A DNA stretch of 64,000 bases, taken from NCBI RefSeq assembly GCF_022760755.1, contig NZ_JAIVFP010000001.1:3080001-3144000 (forward strand). Direction: 5' to 3'. The first letter of the stretch is position 1. Each line of letters starts with the position of its first letter. Positions 1 to 9,300 of the stretch are shown here, one piece after another. This DNA comes from Candidatus Rhodoblastus alkanivorans. Lineage in GTDB: Bacteria > Pseudomonadota > Alphaproteobacteria > Rhizobiales > Beijerinckiaceae. The notes under the pieces were generated by a model that saw only the letters and a program-made list of their open reading frames with translations, was not told where the DNA came from and did not search any database. The translations under genes and the position numbers were made by a program.

Positions 1-38
1 TTGGCAGGTCGGTCGAGGTGTTTTTTGGAGGTGTTCCG

Positions 39-848
39 ATGTCTTTCAACGAGGACGTCGCGTTTGAAGATCGGGCTTGGATTCATCTGCGCGCGACGGA
101 CAGGGTGGCGAAGGCATTTTATGAACTGAACTTATTTATCGGCTGGAATCTAGAGGTTCCAGTTAACCCTTCATTCCTTATTCGTATTCCAAAAGCAGCG
201 TATTTTGAGAATTTTACGTCCAGCAATGGAGAGCTATATTCATCTGGAGCATTTAGTTACTCGGAAAACAGGGTTACGCGGGCAAGCGTAGGAAGATATT
301 GCTCGATAGCGAACGATTTATCCGTCATGGGAGAACGTCATCCCTTGGAAAACGTCACCAGCTCATCATTCACCTATTGTTTCCGTCCGGATTTCAATAA
401 GCCGCAATTTTTGCGCGCCCACAATCAGCTATTTAATAATGCCTATCCGTCGACTCCGCCGAGAATAGGGACAGCTGCCCCGCCGACACTTCAACACGAC
501 GTATGGGTTGGTCAAAATGTTCTTTTACAAAGAGGCATAACGTTGCACACTGGTTGCGTCGTTGGCGCCGGTGCTGTTGTCGCAAAGGATGTCGCGCCCT
601 ACACCATCGTCGCCGGCAATCCCGCGCGCCCAATACGGACGCGCTTTCCCCCAGAGTTATGCTCAAGACTGCTCGCGACGGAATGGTGGAATTACCATCC
701 CAGAGTTCTATTCGAATTCGGTTTTTCGGACGTAGAGCGCTTTTGCCAGCGGATGGAGGACGCGCTTTCTGAAGGCTCGTTAGAGCCGATTCCCGTCAGC
801 ACATTGACATGGATGGATGTGCTTCAAAAAATCAAAGAAGTCGAGTAG
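39..848 (+). CDS. CatB-like hexapeptide-repeat O-acetyltransferase
   Basis: Likely a cytoplasmic acetyl-CoA-dependent O-acetyltransferase of the xenobiotic/CatB class acting on a sugar or glycan precursor. The 269-residue product has the split left-handed beta-helix pattern of this family: a coil with GRYCSIA near residues 85-92, the candidate catalytic His in GERHP near residue 98, and a second helix segment from DVWVGQNV (about 153) to VVAKDV, then the typical AGNPARPIR exit. The ATG at 39 is preferred over an upstream GTG because GGAGGT lies 6 bases before it. The gene is visibly richer in A+T than the rest of the window, like the glycan genes further on, which suggests horizontal origin. 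The acceptor cannot be told from the sequence. Confidence 0.85.
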   Translation: MSFNEDVAFEDRAWIHLRATDRVAKAFYELNLFIGWNLEVPVNPSFLIRIPKAAYFENFTSSNGELYSSGAFSYSENRVTRASVGRYCSIANDLSVMGERHPLENVTSSSFTYCFRPDFNKPQFLRAHNQLFNNAYPSTPPRIGTAAPPTLQHDVWVGQNVLLQRGITLHTGCVVGAGAVVAKDVAPYTIVAGNPARPIRTRFPPELCSRLLATEWWNYHPRVLFEFGFSDVERFCQRMEDALSEGSLEPIPVSTLTWMDVLQKIKEVE

Positions 849-859
849 GGCGCTCCCCG

Positions 860-1253
860 CATCATCGCCGCCGCTGCGGTGACGATCTGACGCTCGAACC
901 TTGCTCTCCGCTCGGATGGGATGGCGAGAGCGATGGCTGATGATGGGAAATCGGCGCTTGAGGACTGGCTGAAGCCGTTCGTTGAGAAGCTGGGCCCATA
1001 AGAAGCGGCGGCAGATTTGCCCGGTTGATGTGGCTGGCCTGATTGGGCCGGGGGAACGTAAGAGCATCCTGCCGTGGCGGGCGGTTGTCTGCGCACAATC
1101 GCCACGATGCCTTTCGAGCCATTGCTGGTAATCGACGACGAGCGGTTCAATAGGATTCGTGGCCGGTTTGCTCGGCGGCGCGAACTGGCCATGTACGCCG
1201 AGAAACGCAATGAACCGGCGAATGCGGCTCAGATAGTTGTCTGAGAACCGCAT
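860..1253 (-). pseudogene. Tyrosine recombinase remnant, frameshifted
   Basis: A decayed stretch on the minus strand. Translation gives an N-terminal SAM-like segment typical of site-specific integrases, including VVDYQQWLERHRG near 1105-1150, after which similarity is broken across frames. No Arg-His-Arg-Tyr catalytic domain is recoverable, so the gene is dead. It sits directly before the IS5-type element, and the rest of 849-1538 has no intact gene. The family call rests on pattern recognition of the N-terminal region only. Confidence 0.45.
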
Positions 1254-1392
1254 TGCGCGCCGATAAACGCCACAGCGACACCGGCCAAGCTCTCCGCGAC
1301 AATCCGCCGTTTTTGCGCCGCCGTCCAAACGCGTCGCCGATCCTTGCTCGCCCTCGCCCGGACCGATGCGTCGAGATCCGCCATCGTCGATA

Positions 1393-1418
1393 GTGTCCAT
1401 TATCCCACAAGTGGACAC
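1393..1418. repeat. Short inverted repeat upstream of recombinase remnant
   Basis: GTGTCCA (1393-1399) and TGGACAC (1412-1418) form a perfect 7-bp inverted repeat around a 12-base spacer. It lies just upstream of the decayed recombinase reading frame, so it could be an old recombination or operator site of that element. The function is inferred from position only. Confidence 0.4.
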
Positions 1419-1538
1419 GATCGCCGCGCCACCAAGGGCGCCAATATCGTCACGCCGCCCGCCTCAGAACAGGCGGCCTCCGGCGAAGGGATTGAAATAG
1501 CCCCGTAAGTCGCCGGACAGGCACTCCCACTTCGCTAA

Positions 1539-2471
1539 GAGCCTGACCTGAAATTGGTTGACCGGCCTCGCGGCCCTTGATTCCCTTGGTTTGCAACAAC
1601 TTTGGGAGATTCGCGATGCCGTGGAGCGAGGCCGATCGCGCGAAGTATGAAGTCATTCGGGCGCGCTATTCAAGCGATATGTCGGAGGCCGAACTGGCGC
1701 TGATTTCGCCGCTGTTGCCGCCGCCCAAACGGCGCGGACGCAAGCCGACAGATGCCCAGATCATTCTCAACGCCTTGTTTTATTTGATCCGCTGCGGCTG
1801 CCCATGGCGATATCTGCCGAAGGATTTTCCGCCGTTCACGACCGTGCAAAACCGCTTCTACGCGTGGCGCGACAGCGGCGTGTGGGCGCAAATCATCAGC
1901 GTTCTCGTGATGGACGCCCGCGAAGCGGAAAGCCGTGAGGCCGCGCCGACGGCTGTCGTCGTCGACAGCCAATCTGTCAAGACGACGGAAGCCGGCGGCC
2001 CCCGTGGTTTCGATGCGGGCAAGAAGGTCAAGGGGCGCAAGCGCCATCTCGCCGTCGACACGATCGGTCTGCCCATCGAATGCCAGATCACGACCGCCGA
2101 CGTGCAGGACCGCGACGCTCTCGCGCCGTTGCTGAAGGCCGTGCATCGCAAGAGCCCGTGGGTGAAAATGTCCTTCGTCGACGGGGGTTATCAGGGTGAT
2201 GAAGCCAAGCGCGCAGCCTTCGAGGCGAGCCGCATTTCCATCACCGTCGTCAAGCGAACCGATAAAGAGGTGAAAGGATTTACGGTGCTGCCGAAACGCT
2301 GGGTCGTCGAAAGGACGCTCGGTTGGATCAATCGCGCGCGCCGTCTGTCAAAAGACTTCGAGGCGACCATCGAATCCGCCCTCGCGTGGCTGCAATTGGC
2401 CCTGGCTTTCCTTCTCATGCGAAGGCTGGCGAGGGCAAAAGCCAGTCAGAATTGAAATTCGAGTCGGGTTC
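1539..2471 (+). mobile_element. Complete IS5-family insertion sequence with TAA duplication
   Basis: A 933-bp element. The left end (GAGCCTGACCTGAAATT) and the reverse complement of the right end (GAACCCGACTCGAATTTC) form an imperfect inverted repeat. A TAA triplet flanks each side (1536-1538 and 2472-2474), as expected for the short TA-containing target duplications of IS5 relatives. The single transposase gene is uninterrupted, so the element may still be active. Confidence 0.8.
1616..2455 (+). CDS. IS5-family DDE transposase
   Basis: A 279-residue transposase that cuts and pastes its own element. The N-terminal domain has the IS5-type LISPLLPPP and GCPWRYLP motifs. The catalytic triad is visible as Asp in VVVDSQSVKT (about 114), Asp in FVDGGYQG (about 187) and Glu in WVVERTLGW (about 230). 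GGGAG at 1604-1608 supports the ATG at 1616 rather than an earlier in-frame start. Length and motifs are complete, with no frameshift or internal stop. Confidence 0.93.
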   Translation: MPWSEADRAKYEVIRARYSSDMSEAELALISPLLPPPKRRGRKPTDAQIILNALFYLIRCGCPWRYLPKDFPPFTTVQNRFYAWRDSGVWAQIISVLVMDAREAESREAAPTAVVVDSQSVKTTEAGGPRGFDAGKKVKGRKRHLAVDTIGLPIECQITTADVQDRDALAPLLKAVHRKSPWVKMSFVDGGYQGDEAKRAAFEASRISITVVKRTDKEVKGFTVLPKRWVVERTLGWINRARRLSKDFEATIESALAWLQLALAFLLMRRLARAKASQN

Positions 2472-2488
2472 TAAGAGGTAGGAGTAAT

Positions 2489-2902
2489 GTGGTGTTTATG
2501 ACTGGTGACAATCCGAAGAGTGAGGTCCTGCCGGGCCGAGAACGACGGCGTCGGCGCACGTCGGCGGAGAAATTGGCGATCATTGCCGAGACGATGGAGC
2601 CGGGCATGACGGTTAGCCTTGTCGCGCGCCGTCACGGCATCGCCCCCAATCAGCTGTTCACCTGGCGGCGGCTGGCGAACCAAGGCGCCCTGACCGCGAC
2701 GCAGGCCGAGGAGGACGTCGTTCCGGCGTCCGCCTACAGGGCTTTGGTCGACCAGGTGCGCGAACTGCAGCGCCTGCTCGGCAAGAAGTCGATGGAGGCC
2801 GAAATCCTCAAAGAGGCGCTTGAAGTCGCCGTAGGCTCAAAAAAACGGATGTTGCGGTCGTTGTCGCTGCCGACGCTCAATCCACGGGACGGTTCGCGAT
2901 GA
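2489..2902 (+). CDS. IS3-family transposase OrfA (IS2-like)
   Basis: A 137-residue DNA-binding subunit of an IS3-family element. It has a helix-turn-helix typical of OrfA ([18 protein letters not shown], then [12 protein letters not shown]) followed by a short leucine-rich stretch used for oligomerisation. Its stop overlaps the OrfB start by ATGA, so the two are coupled or fused by frameshifting as in other IS3 elements. The start is not firm: a GTG at 2489 follows GGAG closely, and an ATG at 2498 is also possible. OrfA is intact, but its partner is broken. Confidence 0.85.
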   Translation: MVFMTGDNPKSEVLPGRERRRRRTSAEKLAIIAETMEPGMTVSLVARRHGIAPNQLFTWRRLANQGALTATQAEEDVVPASAYRALVDQVRELQRLLGKKSMEAEILKEALEVAVGSKKRMLRSLSLPTLNPRDGSR

Positions 2903-3760
2903 AGGCCGTCTGCGAAACCCTCGGCGTCGCCCGCTCGAATGTCGCCGCGCGCATTGCCGGCGGCGCGGCCAAACGCATGGGCCGACCGCCCCTGCCGGAA
3001 GACGATCTGCTCTGCGAGATCAAGGGGATCATCGCCGAACAGCCGTCCTGGGGCTACGCCCGCGTGTGGGCCGACCTGCGCCGCAAAAGACGCGCCGAGG
3101 GCGCGGCGCCGGTCAACCGCAAGCGGGTTTATCGGGTGATGAGGGCGCACGGCCTGTTGCTTCAACGTCATGCCGGCGGCGGCGAAAACCGCCCGCATGA
3201 CGGCAAGATCGCCGTTCTGCGCTCCAACCTGCGTTGGTGTTCCGACGGCTTCGAGATCGCTTGCGACAATGCCGAAAAAGTCCGCGTCGCCTTCGCGCTT
3301 GATTGCTGCGACCGGGAAGCCCTCGGCCATGTCGCCACGACGGCGGGCGTCAAGGGCGAGGACATCCGCGACCTGATGGTCAGCGCCGTCGAATATCGCT
3401 TTGGCCCGGTCAATCGCCTGCCCAGCCCGATCGAATGGCTGACCGACAACGGGTCTTGCTACATCGCTGGCGACACGAAACATTTTGCCCGCGAAATCGG
3501 CCTTGAGCCGCTGACGACGCCGGTCGAAAGCCCCCAATCGAATGGAATGGCCGACGCCTTCGTCCGCACGATCAAACGCGATTACGCGCGACGCGGCCAG
3601 GGCGGATGTGTTCGATTATATCGAGCGCTTCTACAATACCGCGCGCCGGCACTCGACCATCGGCTATCTCAGCCCGGTTGAGTTCGAAAGGAAGGTGGGA
3701 TTAGAGCGAGCTCCGAACGATTTGAATCGCTTTGGGATTCCCAAATTGGCTGAAATCTGA
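2899..3760 (+). pseudogene. Chimeric, inactivated IS3-family transposase OrfB
   Basis: The first 230 residues are an IS2-type OrfB with an rve integrase core: Asp in WCSDGFEIA, Asp in WLTDNGSCY, and the SPQSNGMA block. The expected catalytic Glu after NGMA is Asp (NGMADAF), and just past FVRTIKRDYA the frame is lost. A different frame then continues with VFDYIERFYN and RRHSTIGYLSPVEFE, a C-terminus that belongs to another IS3 subgroup. The junction lies near 3585-3600. The gene therefore looks like a recombination joint between two elements rather than a simple point mutation, and it is not functional. Confidence 0.75.
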
Positions 3761-4491
3761 TTCATGATTCCCGCCGCGGAAGGAGGCGGCGGGAATGGCG
3801 CTTTCCGACGATCTTCGCAAACGCGTGGTTGAGGCAGTGATTGTCGACGGGCTATCGCGCAATGCGGCGGCGAAGATCTTCAAGATCGGCATCGCCAGCG
3901 CCGTGCGCTGGGTCAAGCAATTCGAGACGACGGGAGAGGTTTCGCCCAAGCCTGTGGGCGGTGATCGCCGGTCGGGCCGCATAGAAGCCCATCACGACTA
4001 CCTCATGGGGCTGATCCGGCGCACGCCGGACATCACCCTCCTCGAAATCCAAGAGCGCCTGATCAAGAATTGCGGCGAGCATTTTTCGAGTTCGGTTTTG
4101 TGGCGCTTCTTCGATCGGCATGGCGTCACGTTCAAAAAAGAGCGCGCATGCCGCCGAACAGCAACGGCCGGACGTGTTGAAGCGCCGCCTTGAATGGTTC
4201 GAGGGACAGCCCGATCTCGACCCTTCGAAGCTCGTCTTCATTGATGAAACCGGCGCCTCGACCAATTTGGCTCGCAAAGGCGGCCGCTGCCGGCGCGGAC
4301 GGAGGCTACGTGCCGCCGTGCCGCACGGCCATTACAAGACAGTCACGCTGGTCGCCGGCGTCAGCCCTTCGCGGCCTCGTCGCGCCGAAGGTCTTCGATC
4401 GCCCGATCAACGCCGCCCTCTTCGAAGAATGGGTGGAAAATTGCCTCGTCCCCACGCTCTCGCAAGGCGACATCGTCGTCATGGACATGTA

Positions 4492-4502
4492 TGGACGCCC
4501 CC
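4492..4502 (+). repeat. Left subterminal inverted repeat of IS1111-group element
   Basis: TGGACGCCCCC, matching the reverse complement of the copy at the other end. It is set 5 bases inside the inferred element edge. Confidence 0.75.
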
Positions 4503-4746
4503 GTTGGAGCAAGAAGAATCTTTCGGCAAGCGCTGCGCGTAGTCGAGTGCTGACATGTATCCGGCCTCTGATGCGGCGCGTTACATGCCGCCGGCCCGTA
4601 TGGGAGTTCGCGGATCGGATCCAAAACAATCTGGCGCGCTCACGGCGCTTATCCATGAACTGGTTTTTCCGACCCCGTCTCTGCGACCGTTGCGCCATAC
4701 CTTCCGTTCGTTCTTCTTACGCCGTCGACAACCTCGCGCTCTTGAC
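4503..4746 (-). ncRNA. Candidate bridge/seek RNA region of the IS1111-group element
   Basis: About 240 non-coding bases lie between the transposase stop and the subterminal repeat. In IS110-family elements the long non-coding end specifies a structured RNA that pairs with donor and target DNA; in the IS1111 group it lies downstream of the transposase, as here. The placement matches that rule, but I could not fold the region or identify the guide loops, so RNA boundaries are unknown. Confidence 0.35.
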
Positions 4747-5772
4747 CTACACGGCCAAGACCGGAGCCCGGTAAACCTCACCTTTGCTGAGAATTGCCCA
4801 TGCTATGCGGGCCATTTTGTTGGCCAGCGCCACTCGCACCAACATTGGAGGCTTGCGGGTTAGCATGCGATCCAACCACGAACCTGTTGGAGCGCCTTTG
4901 CGCGCCCTCCATGAGGCTACGGCGCTGGCGCCAATGATCAACAAACGCCGCAGCGTTCTTTCGCCCATTCTTGAGGTTCGTCCGAGACGTTCCTTACCTC
5001 CAGTTGACCTCTGGAGGGGCGTCAAGCCCAGCCAGGCAGCGAAGTCGCGTCCACGCTTGAACGTTTCGGTTGGCGGCGCCAGAGCGGATAGCGCCGCTGC
5101 GGTGATGGCGCCGATGCCCGGAATCGTCATCAACCGGCGCGCTGCCGGATCTTCTTTCGCTCGGCGCGCAATCTCTCGATCGAGGTTCGCCACGCGTGCG
5201 TTCAACGCGTTCAACTCCTCGGTCAGAAATTTCAAAATGTCGCGCGCGGCATTCGGCAGGTCTGTGGCTGAATCGTTCACAAGAGCGATGAGCTTTCCTG
5301 CATGCTGCGGTCCCTTCGCGACGATTATGCCGGACTCGGTCAAATGACCGCGCAATGCATTTATTATCTGTGTGCGTTGCCGAACGAGTAAATCGCGTGT
5401 TCGAAAAATGATGGTGGAGGCTTGGGCCTCTTCCGTTTTGACGGCGACGAACCTCATCGTTGGACGCTGCGCGGCTTCACAGATCGCCTCTGCGTCGGAT
5501 GCGTCGCTTTTTTGCCGCTTGACGAAGGGCTTCACATAGGCCGGCGCAATTAATTTGACGCAATGCCCCAACTTGCCGATCTCTCGCCCCCAATAGTGAG
5601 CGCCGGCGCAAGCCTCCATCGCCACCGTGCATCGAGGAAGATCGGAGAAAAATGACAAAACCTGTTGGCGGCGCAGTTTCTTGCGAAATATCACAGCCCC
5701 GCTCTGGTCAGCTCCGTGAGCTTGAAACACATGTTTGGCGAGATCGAGCCCGACAATGTGAACGTTTTCCAC
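4747..5772 (-). CDS. IS110-family (IS1111-group) DEDD transposase
   Basis: A 341-residue RNA-guided-type transposase/recombinase. The N-terminal RuvC-like domain shows the DEDD set as Asp10 (VGLDLAKH), Glu53 (MEACAGAHYW), Asp90 and Asp93 (KSDASDAEAI). A coiled middle region follows, then the C-terminal Transposase_20 domain starting at IPGIGAITAAALSAL (about 217-231), with a serine-containing segment GRTSRMGERTLRR. The start is a GTG preceded by AAAGGAGG at a 6-base distance. No frameshift or stop is seen, so it could be active. It has only about 75 bases upstream inside the element. Confidence 0.92.
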   Translation of the reverse strand: MENVHIVGLDLAKHVFQAHGADQSGAVIFRKKLRRQQVLSFFSDLPRCTVAMEACAGAHYWGREIGKLGHCVKLIAPAYVKPFVKRQKSDASDAEAICEAAQRPTMRFVAVKTEEAQASTIIFRTRDLLVRQRTQIINALRGHLTESGIIVAKGPQHAGKLIALVNDSATDLPNAARDILKFLTEELNALNARVANLDREIARRAKEDPAARRLMTIPGIGAITAAALSALAPPTETFKRGRDFAAWLGLTPLQRSTGGKERLGRTSRMGERTLRRLLIIGASAVASWRARKGAPTGSWLDRMLTRKPPMLVRVALANKMARIAWAILSKGEVYRAPVLAV

Positions 5773-5829
5773 GGACGCCTCCTTTGAATGACCCGCGACG
5801 TCGCCACTTTGGCACAACGGCGCCGTCGA

Positions 5830-5840
5830 GGGGGCGTCCA
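5830..5840 (-). repeat. Right subterminal inverted repeat of IS1111-group element
   Basis: GGGGGCGTCCA on the plus strand, the reverse complement of the left copy. Seven bases separate it from the resumed IS630 coding sequence. Confidence 0.75.
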
Positions 5841-6102
5841 CCCCATCAATCTGCCCGCCCATAAGGGACCGCGGGTCGAAGAGTTGATCAAGGCCGCCGG
5901 CGCCGAGTTGCCCTACCTGCCGCCCTATAGCCCTGACATGAATCCGATCGAGAAAGCCTTCTCCAAGCTCAAGGCGCATCTGCGCAAAATCGCCGAGCGA
6001 ACCGTCGGCGGATTGATGCGCGCGCTCGAAACTTGCGCCGAAATCTTCAAGCCCACAGAATGCGAAAACTATTTCACAGCCTGCGGATACAATCCTGTTT
6101 GA

Positions 6103-6369
6103 TCGGAGGCCGCTCTAGCTTAACAGACCGTCCACGAAGCCGGCAGCAGCTCACTTGCTCACACCGCGCCTGACGGCGTAAAATCCGCCGAGGCTCTAAT
6201 GGCCGCTGGATGAAACATCAGTGGCAGGTCAGCGCCTCGATCAATCAATTCTAGCGTGCCAAAAGCGTGGTTGGCCGACTTTTCACATAGTTTGGGTCGG
6301 CCGTAACAAAATTCCATTTAGGAAAAAGCGCTATTTGGTGCTTGGATGATGCGAAACGGTCGGAATTAA
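6103..6369. other. Non-coding stretch between IS630 remnant and giant glycosyltransferase gene
   Basis: No convincing gene. It should hold the IS630 right end (near 6110-6120) and the promoter of the next gene. The last 70 bases are A+T-rich, but I could not choose a promoter with confidence. Confidence 0.5.
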
Positions 6370-9300
6370 ATGAATAACGCGATTGAGCTATCCGGAGACG
6401 CTTCGGAAGATCCACGTTGGGACGGGCGTATTGAACTTATTTATGGGCGCAAAGTTGAAGGTTGGGCCTGCGATCGAAGTGCGCCCGATGTCCGGGTCGA
6501 GGTCGAGGTTTTATGTGACGGTGTGCGAGTAGGTTTCGCGTGCGCAGATCGTTATCGTAGAGATTTGTTCCTCGCTGGCGCGGGAGATGGTCGACACGGT
6601 TTCGAAATTCTGTGCGACTTTAGCTTGACTGCTGATTTTCAAATTCGCATAGTAGGAACTGAATACTTTTTACAAAGACATGGGGATATTGCTTCAAGGT
6701 CTCAGAGTGAGATTTTAGACTTTGATCCTCTTATGATATACTTAGAGTCGGCTCGCGTGACGCCGAGAGGAATAATTGAGGTAAGTGGCTGGGCGGCCGG
6801 CTATTCCGCTATTGAAGAACTCCAGATTTTCCTCGCAGGATCCATATTAGGGCAACCGGAGCTGCATGGGCCGCGGCCTGACGTTCAAGAGGCCTACCCA
6901 GAATTCGTGAATGCGGGAACATCCGGATTCTTACTGAAAGCAGAAATCGATGATGCGGCTTTGCTGCATCCCGAGATCAGTGTCGCGGCGCGACTCTTGG
7001 GTGGTGTGACTCGCACCGTTTCGAAGGAGTTGCAGATCCCCTCTGTTATTCGTCGGAAACAGCAAAACAAAAACGAATTTCACCATTTCTTCGAGCGCAG
7101 TTTGCTTACCACTGGAGGCTTTCTGAAGGTCGATGGTTGGGTCGTTAGCGCTGAGGCGATCACCGCTATCGACGTTTTGGTTGACGGAAAGAATGTCGGG
7201 CGGGCCAAATTCGGCTTGGTGCGACCAGATGTGGGCAATTTTTTCCCTTCGATTCCTTCGGCGCGCGATGGTGGTTTCTCGTTCGAGTCAGAACTTGGGG
7301 GCTCATGGAGCGGCGAACATCTGATCACGCTGGTCGCTGAGACGGAAGCGGGAACTACTCAGGCGTTGCCGCTTCCAATGTTGGCGCAGGAGGTGAGTTC
7401 AGTCGACGAGTGCGGAACGGCAGGCGCTGAAAGTGACCAAATGCGCTTCCACCTCGACGTTCCGGCTGTCTCGGAAGGCGTAGCGACGGAACCGGTGCGC
7501 GGGATGTTTTCCATCGCTGGTTGGGCAATAGCCCGATCCGGCATTGCAAATATCGACATCTATCTGGACAGCCTTCTTGTCGGCGCTGCCTCCCGCGGAA
7601 TGCGTCGCCTCGATATCAACGGGGCGTTTCCAGATTGGAGCGGGTCGCTGCTCAGCGGCTTCGCGATGATGCTCCCGCGCAAGTTATTCACTGGCGAACA
7701 GCACACAATTCGCGTTGAAATTAAGGATAACGAAGGTGCGCTTAATGAAATCAAATTTGATGTTTTAGTTGACGCAAATGGCGAAGACGCGCGCTACGGG
7801 GCGTTGCGCGAGCGCATCCCGCAGGCGGAAGTCGATCTCAAACTTGATCTGATCGAAGCTTCAGCGAAGAGGCCGGTCTTCACGATCGGCGTGTTGGTGG
7901 ATGGTGTCGGAAAAGAAGCGTCGGGGCGGCTGCGCAAGACGCTCGATTCCTTGCGGCGTCAAACATTCGACGATTGGCGGGTGCTCCCCTTGGCGACAAA
8001 GCCTGCGCTTGCCGCCCAAGTTTTTGAATTGGCGGCAGAATTCGACGCCAATATTGATCCGCGGCGATCGATGAGCACATTGGGCGACCAACGGATGCTC
8101 TCCGATGTGCTGGCGCCGTGGCGCGCTACCGGCGGCCGTCCCTATTTCGCGCTACTGCGTGCTGGCGACCGTTTAAGCATTGACGCCCTGCTCGAAATGG
8201 CGCTCGAGGCAGCGACTCATCCATGTGCCGATTTCATCTATAGTGACGACCGCCGCAATGATGTTTCAACTCAGGCCCTCTCGACCTTTTTCAAGCCCGA
8301 ATGGTCGCCTGACCTACTGCTGTCCACCAATTATATCGGCTCCGCTTGGTGCGCCTCCTTTGATGCAGTTGCCGAGTCGCGCCTGCGCGTTGGCCAGTTG
8401 GCGCGCTTGGGCGAGTATGACACCGTCCTGCGACTGACGGAAAAGGCAAAGCAAATCAACCGTATCCCGGTGGTGCTCAGCGAACGCGAACGGGGCGTCG
8501 GAGATAGTGAAACTCAGGAAATCCACGCCCTGAACCGCGCGATCAAGCGTCGTGGCCTTGCTGGCGAAGTTTTTCGGGGAGATTTCGTTGGAAGCTACCG
8601 CGTGCGCCGGTTCGTCGCAACCCAAGGTTTAGTTTCCATTATCATGCCGACAATAGCCGCGCGCGGCTTGGTGAAAACATCAATAGAATCCATTCGAAAA
8701 TATACTGCATATAAGAATTACGAAATCATCTGTATCGACAACATAAAAGATGATGCATCCGAGTGGAAGCCGTGGCTGCAAGAAAATGCCGACAAAGTTG
8801 TGGAATTTTTGGAGCCCTTTAATTGGTCTCGATTTAACAATGTCGGTGTTCAGGCGGCGAAAGGAGAATATTTACTTTTTATCAATGATGACGTTGAAGT
8901 GTTGGATCCTTATTGGTTGCATTCCCTATTGGAGCATGTAGGCCGTGAGGAAGTTGGCGTCGTTGGTCCACAACTACTTTATTCGGATTTTCGTATTCAG
9001 CATGCGGGCATGTTCCTCGCTAGTTCGGATGCCCGTCATATTTTTCGTTTTCTGGGCGAGGGCGAACCTGGCCCCTTTGGGCTAGCGCGCGTACAGCGCA
9101 ATATCATCGCGGTCACCGGAGCGTGCATGCTGGTGCGCCGGAGCGTTTTTGAACATGTCGGCGGCTTCAACGAAAAGCACAGCGTCGTCAACAATGACCT
9201 GGACTTTTGCCTCCGTGTCCAACGCGCCGGAAAGGTCGTCGTCTACACGCCCCACACGCGCCTCATCCATCATGAAATGGCCAGCCGCGCGAAAATGCAG

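Larger units (their letters stand above)
4487..5847 (-). mobile_element. IS110-family element (IS1111 group) inserted in IS630 transposase
   Basis: About 1361 bp separate the two halves of the IS630 gene: codons for VVMD end at 4486 and the sequence resumes with the codons for NLPAHKG at 5848. The insert contains one IS110-type transposase on the minus strand. It also has 11-bp subterminal inverted repeats (TGGACGCCCCC) starting 5 bases from the left edge and ending 7 bases from the right edge. Subterminal repeats and a long non-coding stretch downstream of the transposase are hallmarks of the IS1111 group. No flanking duplication is evident, as expected for this family. Confidence 0.8.
3795..6102 (+). 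pseudogene. IS630-family transposase, frameshifted and split by another IS
   Basis: The 5' part (3795-4486) and 3' part (5848-6102) together make one IS630-type transposase. The N-terminal helix-turn-helix region (LRKRVVEAV, GLSRNAAAKIFKIG) is in the first frame. After a run of six A at 4134-4139 the sequence continues as KKSAHAAEQQRPDV and VFIDETGAS in another frame, the usual orfA/orfB arrangement of this subgroup. A second, unexplained shift occurs near 4365. The 3' part carries AHKGPRVEELI and YSPDMNPIEKAFSKLK with the final catalytic Glu. The coding sequence is interrupted after the codons for VVMD by an IS1111-group element. Confidence 0.8.
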
